A DNA stretch of 7,213 bases, taken from NCBI GenBank assembly GCA_045542755.1, contig JAZQLP010000114.1, positions 1-7,213 of the forward strand, read 5' to 3'. The translations under genes and the position numbers were made by a program. Every line of letters starts with the position of its first letter. Position 1 is the first letter of the stretch. Source of the stretch: JAZQLP01 sp045542755 (GTDB lineage Bacteria > Bacillota > Clostridia > Oscillospirales > UBA644). This document shows, piece by piece, positions 1-6,007 of this stretch. Below the pieces are notes generated by a model that made no database searches, had not been told where the DNA came from, and worked only from the letters and a program-made list of their open reading frames with translations.

Positions 1-737
1 CTAACGCTGCTGCAGATCATTTCGGTGCTAACCTCGGCGCTACCGATCTTCCTTCCTTCGAAGTAGACGGTCAGTCCTATCACCTCGGCTCCTACACCGG
101 TAACAAGCTTATGGGTGTTAAGCCCCAGTCTGATGCCAAGAAGGCCGCTGTTCTTTCTCTCCTTGCTCAGTACCTTACTAACGAAGAGTGCCAGCTCCAG
201 AGATATCAGCAGTTCCAGTGGGGTCCCTCCAACAAGAACGCTCAGGCTTTTGAAGCTGTTCAGTCCAACATCTCCCTCGCTGCTCTTGCTAAGCAGGGCG
301 AATATGGTATTCCTCAGGGTCAGATCCACGGTTCTTGGTGGGATATAGCTAAGGTTCTCGGCGCAGACGCTAAGGCTGCTACCTCCGAAGCTGATCTCCA
401 GACTGCTCTTGACGAATACACCGCAGCTATCACCGGCGTTCTCTCCATGACTGATGAACAGAAGAACGCTTGGGGCGTTATCGGCGGCATTTGCGGAACC
501 TCTTGGGGTACCGGCTTCCCCCTGACTGAAGAACCCGCAGGTACCTATACTTCTGACGGTCTTGCTCTTAAGGCAGGCGAAGAATTCAAGGTAAGACAGG
601 GCGCTTCTTGGGACGTTAACTTCGGCGTAGAATTCAACGGCGCTAACGTCGTTGTTGAAGCTGACGGTAACTACAAGGTTCAGCTCGTTTGGGACGGCGC
701 TCAGGGCGGTACCGTTACCCTTATCCCCGTTGAATAA
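1..737 (+). CDS. Maltodextrin-type ABC transporter substrate-binding protein with C-terminal starch-binding-like domain (5' end outside window)
   Basis: This is the 3' part of an extracellular MalE-type binding protein. The reading frame is open from base 3, giving 244 visible residues. The Met codon at 111 is internal because the same frame continues upstream with good protein sequence. Visible residues 1 to about 150 look like the C-terminal lobe of maltose-binding proteins: a GSYTGNKLMGVKP stretch, then helices around a LAQYLTNEECQ segment, then a Trp pair (W112-W113, HGSWWDIAKVLG) in the place where MalE has its ligand-stacking aromatic. Residues 157-244 form an added beta-rich domain (WGVIGG, EFKVRQGASWDVNFG, GNYKVQLVWDG, TVTLIP) resembling SusE/SusF or X25-type starch-binding modules. 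Permease and ATPase genes follow, so maltodextrin import is the likely role; the exact sugar is inferred. Codon choice is biased: only 1 of 8 Ile codons is ATA, against 10 of 21 in the malG-type gene, which suggests high expression. The lipoprotein signal expected for the family lies outside the window. Confidence 0.9.
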   Translation, partial: NAAADHFGANLGATDLPSFEVDGQSYHLGSYTGNKLMGVKPQSDAKKAAVLSLLAQYLTNEECQLQRYQQFQWGPSNKNAQAFEAVQSNISLAALAKQGEYGIPQGQIHGSWWDIAKVLGADAKAATSEADLQTALDEYTAAITGVLSMTDEQKNAWGVIGGICGTSWGTGFPLTEEPAGTYTSDGLALKAGEEFKVRQGASWDVNFGVEFNGANVVVEADGNYKVQLVWDGAQGGTVTLIPVE

Positions 738-755
738 AATCTAATTTATGAGGTC

Positions 756-779
756 AGGGGGAGCTCAAAAGCTCCCCCT
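756..779 (+). promoter_or_regulatory. GC-rich intercistronic hairpin after the binding-protein gene
   Basis: A 9-bp stem (756-764 with 771-779, AGGGGGAGC/GCTCCCCCT) closes a 6-base TCAAAA loop, 18 bases after the stop codon. No T-run follows (next bases are CTCCGACAG), so it does not look like an efficient intrinsic terminator. Stable hairpins just 3' of binding-protein genes commonly protect the upstream mRNA from 3' exonucleases, so the binding protein is made in excess over its permeases. That role is inferred here. A leaky terminator is the alternative. Confidence 0.7.
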
Positions 780-790
780 CTCCGACAGAA

Positions 791-849
791 AAGGCATTGT
801 TAGCCGATATACAAGAAGGTGTCTTTTGTGTACCGACTAACAATGCCTT
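791..849 (+). repeat. 59-base near-perfect palindrome (26-base arms, 7-base loop)
   Basis: Bases 791-816 pair with 824-849 around the loop AGGTGTC. The outer 13 bp (AAGGCATTGTTAG/CTAACAATGCCTT) are perfect. The inner 13 positions hold two A.C mismatches (804/836, 807/833) and two G.U wobbles (810/830, 815/825). All four differences between the arms are transitions, as if a perfect palindrome had aged. There is no T-run after it, and it ends 11 bases before the malF-type ribosome binding site. It could be an mRNA-stabilising intercistronic structure, or a copy of a dispersed palindromic repeat (REP- or MITE-like). The sequence alone does not decide which. Confidence 0.75.
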
Positions 850-860
850 CCTAATTCTGA

Positions 861-867
861 AAAGGAG
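861..867 (+). promoter_or_regulatory. Ribosome binding site of the malF-type gene, unusually long spacing
   Basis: AAAGGAG lies 14 bases before ATG 882, longer than the 7-10 bases used by the other genes in the window. No in-frame ATG, GTG or TTG occurs between the site and 882, so the start stands. The wide spacing may lower translation of the permease. Confidence 0.7.
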
Positions 868-881
868 TTGGTTTTAAGCGT

Positions 882-2453
882 ATGAAAAAATTAAGTGATC
901 TCGAATATTTAAAGCTTAATAAATTCGAAGCCTTATTATACAAGCTTAAGCTGTTTTTCTTCGCCATTCCCGGTTGGTTTAAGGGTGTGGGCGTGAAAAT
1001 TCTGGAGCTCTTCAAGAATTGCGGATTGGCAATAAAGAACGAGTTTTGCGATATCGGCCGCACATTCTCAAAGGGTAACTGGGCGGTTAAGCTTTCATTT
1101 TTTATTTTCGGCTTCGGCAATATATACTACGGACAGATACTCCGCGGTATTTTCTTCCTTTTGTTTGAAATAATCTTCTTTGGATATATGTTTGTTCCCA
1201 GCGGAGGTCTTTATTGGCTTGCAAAGGGTAACTGGTTCCAAACAGGCGCCACCATCGGTACTGTGCAGGGCGGATTCCAGTATAACGCCATCTACGACAC
1301 CGACGTATGGGTGGCAGGCGACGACTCTGTAAAGGTTCTTCTTTACGGACTTCTGACCATTATATTCATTATTGCTTTTATCTGGACCTGGAGATTGCAG
1401 GTAAAGCAGTGCCGTATCTGTATGGATATCACTGCTCAGGGCAAGAAGATAAAGAGCGGCAAGGACGATATGAAATCTCTCCTTGACGACCAGTTCCACA
1501 AGACTCTTCTTTCCCTTCCTCTTGCGGGTATTCTTGCTTTCACCGTTCTTCCCATTATATACATGGTTCTTATAGCCTTCACCAGCTACGACGCCGCACA
1601 CGACGGTTATTCCAACCTTTTCAGTTGGGTAGGTCTTGAGAATTTTAACGACCTTCTTGACTTCGGTAAGGGCGGCCTGGGTCTTGCCTTTGGCGAAATA
1701 CTTTCCTGGACCCTTATGTGGGCGTTCTTTGCCACCTTTACAAACTACTTCCTTGGTATGTTCGTGGCAATAATGATAAACAAGAAGGGGATAAGGATAA
1801 AGAAATTCTGGAGAACAGCATTGGTAATGACCATAGCCATTCCCCAGTTCGTATCCCTCCTTTACGTTGCAAAGCTCTTTGATGCTACCGGTATTATAGG
1901 TAAGCTTCTCCTTAACTGGAATCTCCTTCCTCAGGCTATGATTGATGCAAATCAGCAGTCACTCTGGCAAAACCCCGTATCTGCAAAGATTCTCCTTATC
2001 GTTCTTAATATCTGGGTAGGTATTCCTTATATTATGCTTATGGCTACGGGTATTCTTATGAATATTCCTCAGGACCTTTACGAGTCCTCCCGTATTGACG
2101 GCGCAAATTCACTCCAGCAGTACACCAAGATAACCCTTCCCTATATGATGTTCGTTATGGGCCCCTACCTGCTTACAAGCTTCGTAGGTAACCTTAACAA
2201 CTTCAACGTTATCTACCTGCTGACCCAGAATAATCAGCTTATAAACACCGAGATAGGTACAGCGGGCGGCGTTTCGGTCACATACACCGACCTTCTCATA
2301 ACCTGGCTGTATAAGATGACTCTTAACAGTGCCGAAAGTAAGTATTACAGCGCTTCGATTATAGGTATTTTGGTGTTTATAGTCGTTGCTGTGCTGTCCC
2401 TTATAGTTTATAACGTGATCCCGTCAACTAAAAATGAGGAGGATTACAGATGA
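882..2453 (+). CDS. malF: Maltodextrin ABC transporter permease, MalF type
   Basis: One of two membrane subunits forming the channel of a carbohydrate-uptake (CUT1) ABC importer; it pairs with the MalG-type protein encoded next. The protein is 523 residues. Residues 1-65 are a basic, amphipathic cytoplasmic lead. Hydrophobic stretches follow at about 70-105, 153-172, 208-234, 270-297, 310-335, 368-392, 424-445 and 491-513. The EAA loop that docks on the ATPase is at about 400-421 (ESSRIDGANS, then ITLPYM), with the conserved Gly and the LP pair. The GFGNIYYGQILRG segment near residue 80 is typical of Bacillota MalF proteins. The outside loop between the second and third stretches is short (about 106-150), much smaller than the P2 loop of E. 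coli MalF. The stop codon overlaps the next gene's start by 4 bases (ATGA), so the two are translationally coupled. Function is well supported; the exact sugar is inferred from the binding protein. Confidence 0.93.
   Translation: MKKLSDLEYLKLNKFEALLYKLKLFFFAIPGWFKGVGVKILELFKNCGLAIKNEFCDIGRTFSKGNWAVKLSFFIFGFGNIYYGQILRGIFFLLFEIIFFGYMFVPSGGLYWLAKGNWFQTGATIGTVQGGFQYNAIYDTDVWVAGDDSVKVLLYGLLTIIFIIAFIWTWRLQVKQCRICMDITAQGKKIKSGKDDMKSLLDDQFHKTLLSLPLAGILAFTVLPIIYMVLIAFTSYDAAHDGYSNLFSWVGLENFNDLLDFGKGGLGLAFGEILSWTLMWAFFATFTNYFLGMFVAIMINKKGIRIKKFWRTALVMTIAIPQFVSLLYVAKLFDATGIIGKLLLNWNLLPQAMIDANQQSLWQNPVSAKILLIVLNIWVGIPYIMLMATGILMNIPQDLYESSRIDGANSLQQYTKITLPYMMFVMGPYLLTSFVGNLNNFNVIYLLTQNNQLINTEIGTAGGVSVTYTDLLITWLYKMTLNSAESKYYSASIIGILVFIVVAVLSLIVYNVIPSTKNEEDYR
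2436..2442 (+). promoter_or_regulatory. Ribosome binding site of the malG-type gene serving tandem ATG codons
   Basis: GAGGAGG lies inside the end of the malF-type gene, 7 bases before ATG 2450 and 10 bases before the next in-frame ATG at 2453. Both starts have workable spacing. 2450 is kept because it gives the usual 4-base stop/start overlap. Confidence 0.7.
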
Positions 2454-3337
2454 TGAAAAAAACAGAAACAAAGTCTATAAAAAAGACGGGTCTGGGCGCA
2501 AAGGCCAGCAGGAGATTGAGCAATCTCACCGTTTACCTTATTCTTGCGGCAATCACCGTTATCTGGCTCTTTCCCTTCTTCGGTATAGTACTTGAATCCT
2601 TCAGGGTTGAGTATCCCGGACAGGTAAGCTACCTCTGGCCCAAAGAGTTCGGCTTTGACAACTATATAAGACTTTTTAAGGAAACCGACTTTATAAGATG
2701 GTTCTGGAATACCGGTTTTATGGGCGTTTGTACCGCCGTGCTTCAGACTGTCTTCGTTCTTACAATGAGTTACGTTCTTTCCCGTCTTCGCTTCAAGGGA
2801 AGAAAGGGCCTTATGAACTTTATGCTCATCTTGGGAATGTTCCCCGGCTTCCTTACTATGATACTCATTTATAAGGTATTTTCCGACTTTGGGCTGACCC
2901 TGAATATGGCGCCCATAGGCCTTATTATCGTTTATTGCGCAAGTAGTGGTATGGGCTATTACGTATCCAAGGGCTTCTTCGATACCATACCCAAGAGCCT
3001 TGACGAGGCGGCAAGAGTTGACGGAGCTACCAGATTTCAGGTGTTCCACAAGGTTATCCTTCCTCTCTCCAAGCCTATAGTTATTTATACCATACTCATG
3101 GGCTTTATGGCCCCCTGGGGCGACTTTATGCTTGCAAGCTACCTCATCCACGAAAACAGCGCGGGTATGAGCGTTGCGGTTGGTATGTTTGAGTGGCTCT
3201 CAAAGACCATGGTAAACGAAAACTACACCATGTTCTGTGCCGCAGGCGTTATAGTTGCAATTCCCGTTACTGCCGTATTCCTCGCATTACAGAAGTATTA
3301 CGTTGAGGGTGTTACCGGCGGCGCGGTAAAAGGATAA
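2450..3337 (+). CDS. malG: Maltodextrin ABC transporter permease, MalG type
   Basis: Second channel subunit of the importer, acting in the cytoplasmic membrane as partner of the MalF-type protein. The 295 residues are close to the usual MalG length. Membrane stretches lie at about 26-48, 85-110, 118-143, 150-175, 209-232 and 259-281, the six-helix CUT1 layout. The EAA loop is textbook: DEAARVDGATRF starting at residue 185, followed by VILPLSKP. The C-terminal tail QKYYVEGVTGGAVKG matches the MalG tail that reaches into the ATPase dimer in the E. coli maltose transporter (family knowledge). The gene overlaps the malF-type gene by 4 bases and ends 19 bases before the ATPase gene. ATA makes up 10 of 21 Ile codons, unlike the binding-protein gene, which fits lower expression. 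The start could equally be the second ATG (2453). Confidence 0.94.
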   Translation: MMKKTETKSIKKTGLGAKASRRLSNLTVYLILAAITVIWLFPFFGIVLESFRVEYPGQVSYLWPKEFGFDNYIRLFKETDFIRWFWNTGFMGVCTAVLQTVFVLTMSYVLSRLRFKGRKGLMNFMLILGMFPGFLTMILIYKVFSDFGLTLNMAPIGLIIVYCASSGMGYYVSKGFFDTIPKSLDEAARVDGATRFQVFHKVILPLSKPIVIYTILMGFMAPWGDFMLASYLIHENSAGMSVAVGMFEWLSKTMVNENYTMFCAAGVIVAIPVTAVFLALQKYYVEGVTGGAVKG

Positions 3338-3356
3338 TATTGGAGGAGAAATATAT

Positions 3357-4481
3357 ATGGCAACAGTTAAATTAACAAACGTTAAGAAAGTATACGGCAA
3401 GGACACGGTTGCGGTAGACGATTTCAACCTTGATATTGCCGATAAAGAATTTATAGTATTCGTAGGCCCTTCGGGCTGCGGTAAGTCCACAACTCTCCGT
3501 ATGATAGCGGGTCTTGAAGAGATCTCGGGCGGTACTATTGAGATAGACGGCGTTGTTGTAAACGACCTTCAGCCCCGTGACAGAGACGTGGCAATGGTAT
3601 TCCAGAACTACGCTCTTTATCCCCACCTTACGGTATTTGAGAATATGGCCTTCAGCCTCCGTCTTAAGAAAAGACCCCAGGAGGAGGTTTATGAAAAGGT
3701 AACCAAGGCTGCAGAGATCCTCGGTATTACCGAGTACCTCACCAGAAAGCCCCGCGCTCTCTCCGGCGGTCAGCGTCAGAGAGTTGCTATCGGCCGCGCA
3801 ATGGTACGTGACAGTAAGGTTTTCCTTATGGATGAACCCCTTTCCAACCTTGACGCAAAGCTCCGTAATCAGATGAGAGCAGAGATAATTCTGCTTCGCC
3901 AGCAGATAGATACCACCTTCGTTTACGTTACCCACGACCAGACCGAGGCTATGACCCTTGGCGACCGTATCGTAATAATGAAGGACGGCTTTATTCAGCA
4001 GGTAGGCACTCCTGCCCAGGTATTTGATATGCCCGACAACCTTTTCGTTGCCGAGTTCATAGGCGCTCCCAAAATGAATACCTTTAAGACCAACCTCATC
4101 CTTGAGGACGGCAAGTATTACGTAACTCCCTACGGCGCAAAGATAGAGGTTGACGGCAAAAAGGCAGAGATGCTCAAGGATAAGGGCGTTGAGGCAAGAG
4201 AGGTCATCCTGGGCGTACGTCCCGAACACTTCGTTCTCTCCCATAAGGAAGATGCTGAGGCAATTCCCTGTAAGGTAGAGGTAAACGAAATGATGGGCAG
4301 TGAGCTTCACCTTCACGTGGTTGAGGAGAACGGCGATAAGCTTATCGTGCGTATTCCCACCATTTCCCTCAGCGACGAGGAACGTAATTCTCTCGTTTAC
4401 GGCGCTACCATTTACGTAACCTTCGAGGGTAAGGTAATGCACTTCTTTGACCCCGAAAGTGAAAGAAATCTCCTTGCATAA
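3357..4481 (+). CDS. Carbohydrate ABC transporter ATP-binding protein, MsmX/UgpC/MalK type
   Basis: Cytoplasmic ATPase that drives sugar uptake by dimerising under the two permeases. All nucleotide-binding motifs are present: Walker A GPSGCGKST (37-45), Q-loop Gln83 (VFQNYALYPH), signature LSGGQRQRVAIGRA (from 135), Walker B with D159 and E160 (FLMDEPLSNLDA), and H-loop His193 (YVTHDQTEA). Residues from about 240 to 374 are the MalK-like regulatory OB/TOBE region (GVRPEHF; MHFFDPESERNLL at the end). The length of 374 residues is normal. GGAGGAG (3342-3348) sits 8 bases before the ATG. In many Bacillota this ATPase is encoded alone and shared by several importers; here it closes the operon just before a strong terminator, so it may serve this importer and others. 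MsmX, UgpC and MalK cannot be separated by sequence inspection, so no symbol is given. Confidence 0.95.
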   Translation: MATVKLTNVKKVYGKDTVAVDDFNLDIADKEFIVFVGPSGCGKSTTLRMIAGLEEISGGTIEIDGVVVNDLQPRDRDVAMVFQNYALYPHLTVFENMAFSLRLKKRPQEEVYEKVTKAAEILGITEYLTRKPRALSGGQRQRVAIGRAMVRDSKVFLMDEPLSNLDAKLRNQMRAEIILLRQQIDTTFVYVTHDQTEAMTLGDRIVIMKDGFIQQVGTPAQVFDMPDNLFVAEFIGAPKMNTFKTNLILEDGKYYVTPYGAKIEVDGKKAEMLKDKGVEAREVILGVRPEHFVLSHKEDAEAIPCKVEVNEMMGSELHLHVVEENGDKLIVRIPTISLSDEERNSLVYGATIYVTFEGKVMHFFDPESERNLLA

Positions 4482-4491
4482 GTAAAAAAGA

Positions 4492-4527
4492 GTTCTTCGG
4501 TCGAAATCGGCCGAAGAACATTTTTTT
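4492..4527 (+). terminator. Intrinsic terminator of the transporter operon
   Basis: A 12-bp stem (4492-4503 with 4508-4519, one G.U pair) closes an AAAT loop and is followed, after one A, by seven Ts (4521-4527). It begins 10 bases after the ATPase stop codon. An A-run (4484-4489) on the other side could let it act weakly in the reverse direction. It cleanly separates the transporter operon from the protease gene. Confidence 0.93.
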
Positions 4528-4532
4528 ATGTG

Positions 4533-4561
4533 TTGAATTGTAACAATGTTTATGGTATAAT
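4533..4561 (+). promoter_or_regulatory. Sigma-A-type promoter of the M48 protease gene
   Basis: TTGAAT (4533-4538) and TATAAT (4556-4561) are separated by 17 bases, with TGG just before the -10 forming an extended -10. Transcription should start near 4568, giving a leader of about 24 bases. An 11-base palindrome ATTGTAACAAT (4537-4547) overlaps the end of the -35 and the spacer and could be a small operator, but it may be chance. Confidence 0.8.
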
Positions 4562-4574
4562 ATGGACATGAACT

Positions 4575-4582
4575 AAAAGGAG
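4575..4582 (+). promoter_or_regulatory. Ribosome binding site that fixes the M48 protease start
   Basis: AAAAGGAG ends 9 bases before ATG 4592, ideal spacing. The in-frame TTG at 4583 touches the site directly and could not be used with it, so ATG 4592 is the start. Confidence 0.88.
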
Positions 4583-4591
4583 TTGTTTTTT

Positions 4592-5824
4592 ATGGAATGG
4601 AAAATTATCGTATTAGTCCTTCTCACTTTAGGCCATTTGTATAGACTGGTTCTGAACTTTGTTCAGCGCCGTTCTGCCAACAATCCCACGCCCGCGAACG
4701 TTGCCGACGTTTACGATGCCGAAACCTATAAAAGGTGGAAGGATTACTCTGCGGACAAGTGCCGTCTGACCATGATATCCACCGTGATTTCCTACGTGGC
4801 AATGGTACTTCTTCTTGTTTTTAACGTTCACGCTGCTGTGGCCTCACTCTTCGGGGGCGGTATCTACGGACAGCTTATAGTTGTTATCCTGTTTGATATT
4901 CTCGTCAGCACCCTTATAAACGTTTGGCTCAATTACTTTGACACTATGGTTATTGAGCAGAAATACGGCTTTAACCGTTCTACTGTAAAGACCTTCGTTA
5001 CCGACCAGATAAGAGGCCTTATTATCGAGATTATTCTTGCCGTAGGTCTTGCTTGCCTGTTGGCTCTTATACATATGGCTATGGGTGACTGGATGATTCT
5101 TCTCTTCGCCGCGGCAGTATTCTGCATCACCCTTATAATAGCATTCCTTTATCCCATATTCAGCCGCTTGGGTAATAAGTTCGTGCCCCTTGAGGAGGGC
5201 GAGCTTAAGGACAGGCTTATGGAGCTTCTCACAAAGCACGGCTATCAGGTAAAGGCCATTGAGGTTATGGATGCATCCCGCCGTACCACCAAGCTTAACG
5301 CCTATTTTACGGGCTTTGGAAAGCTCAAGACCATCGTTCTTTACGACAACCTTGTAAACGCCATGACTCCCGACGAGATCTGCGGCGTATTTGCCCACGA
5401 GCTTGGTCACGGTCTGCATAAGGACGTGCTGAAGGGGCAGATAATGAATCTTGGCAACCTTCTCCTTATGGCCGTTGTCGTATGGTTTGCCGTAAGAACT
5501 CCCGAGCTTCACACCTCTTTCGGATTTGAGGGCGTAAACTACGGCTTTGGATATATCCTTCTCGGTATAGGCTTAAGTATAGTTCAGCCTCTTACGGGTA
5601 TGATAATGAATGCCCGCAGCCGTTACGCCGAGTACAGGGCTGACCGTCAGGCAGTTAAGGAAGGATACGGAAAAGCTCTTATTACCGGCCTTAAGCTGTT
5701 GGCAAAGGAGAACTTCTCCCACCTTGCTCCCGCAAAGTCCTTGGTGGTTCTGGAGTACAGTCATCCTCCTCTCAGCGAGCGTATAGCCGCCATTGAAAAT
5801 TCTATAGAAGAAGAGGGGAAATAA
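4592..5824 (+). CDS. M48 family integral membrane zinc metalloprotease (Ste24/CaaX protease 1-like)
   Basis: Predicted membrane-embedded zinc endopeptidase of 410 residues, close to the usual Ste24-type length. The zinc site is visible: HELGH (H269, E270, H273) and a third ligand Glu347 in the AEYRADRQAV segment, with D351 four residues on. The N-terminal half is the membrane-rich M48 N-terminal domain, with hydrophobic stretches near the start and around residues 65-85, 90-110, 145-165 and 168-188. KYGFNRSTVKTFVTDQIRG at about 127-145 matches the conserved Ste24 segment FGFN...T...F..D. The C-terminal SHPPLSERIAAIE is also typical of the family. Eukaryotic Ste24 trims prenylated proteins; bacteria of this type lack CaaX substrates, so a role in membrane protein quality control, as for HtpX, is inferred. 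The gene has its own promoter and follows a strong terminator, so it is not part of the sugar operon. HtpX is a less likely label given the N-terminal domain and length. Confidence 0.9.
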   Translation: MEWKIIVLVLLTLGHLYRLVLNFVQRRSANNPTPANVADVYDAETYKRWKDYSADKCRLTMISTVISYVAMVLLLVFNVHAAVASLFGGGIYGQLIVVILFDILVSTLINVWLNYFDTMVIEQKYGFNRSTVKTFVTDQIRGLIIEIILAVGLACLLALIHMAMGDWMILLFAAAVFCITLIIAFLYPIFSRLGNKFVPLEEGELKDRLMELLTKHGYQVKAIEVMDASRRTTKLNAYFTGFGKLKTIVLYDNLVNAMTPDEICGVFAHELGHGLHKDVLKGQIMNLGNLLLMAVVVWFAVRTPELHTSFGFEGVNYGFGYILLGIGLSIVQPLTGMIMNARSRYAEYRADRQAVKEGYGKALITGLKLLAKENFSHLAPAKSLVVLEYSHPPLSERIAAIENSIEEEGK

Positions 5825-5918
5825 CCTCTGATTGTGACAAAAAGCAGTGTATGCGAAAATTATTTTATTTTAGTCTTATATATTTTGCATTTTTGAAACA
5901 TACTTGAAGAAAAATCTA
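5825..5918 (+). other. AT-rich intergenic stretch after the protease gene
   Basis: No coding sequence or strong terminator is visible. The best candidate is a weak 8-bp stem (5851-5858 with 5883-5890, one G.U pair) with a 24-base AT-rich loop, followed by TTTT (5891-5894). It could slow polymerase at most, so read-through from the protease gene into the next gene cannot be excluded. Confidence 0.5.
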
Positions 5919-5947
5919 TTTACAAATCCATTGTTTTGTGGTATACT
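5919..5947 (+). promoter_or_regulatory. Strong sigma-A-type promoter of the CofE-like gene
   Basis: TTTACA (5919-5924, 5 of 6 to consensus) and TATACT (5942-5947, 5 of 6) are spaced by 17 bases, with TGG before the -10 as an extended -10. Transcription should start near 5954, leaving a leader of about 54 bases. Confidence 0.85.
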
Positions 5948-5971
5948 GTTAGTTGTGATTTATGATATATT

Positions 5972-5989
5972 TTTGCGCCTTGGCGCAAA
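5972..5989 (+). promoter_or_regulatory. 5' UTR hairpin next to the CofE-like gene's ribosome binding site
   Basis: TTTGCGC (5972-5978) pairs with GCGCAAA (5983-5989) around a CTTG tetraloop. The stem ends one base before the AAAGGAG ribosome binding site (5991-5997). It could protect the 5' end of the message or tune translation. There is no T-run after it, so it is not a terminator. Confidence 0.6.
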
Positions 5990-6007
5990 TAAAGGAGTAA
6001 TGTATTT

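Noticed and set aside
111..113. ATG as start of a 208-residue protein
   Set aside because: The frame is open back to the window edge with binding-protein-like sequence, and no ribosome binding site precedes the ATG, so it is an internal Met.
756..779. Intrinsic terminator after the binding-protein gene
   Set aside because: The stem is strong but no T-run follows, and the permease genes downstream have no visible promoter of their own, so transcription must read through.
791..849. Integron attC-like site, because of GTTAG and CTAAC at the arms
   Set aside because: attC needs RYYYAAC at the left and GTTRRRY at the right; here GTTAGCC is on the left and GACTAAC on the right, and neither fits the consensus. 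No integrase or cassette is nearby.
3372..4442. Long antisense open frame (356 codons) opposite the ATPase gene, with similar ones opposite the permeases and protease
   Set aside because: These mirror the codon bias of the real genes, show no recognisable domains, and lie opposite genes whose motifs are unmistakable.
4583..4591. TTG start giving a 413-residue protease
   Set aside because: The TTG is directly adjacent to the AAAAGGAG site, leaving no spacing; ATG 4592 has ideal 9-base spacing.
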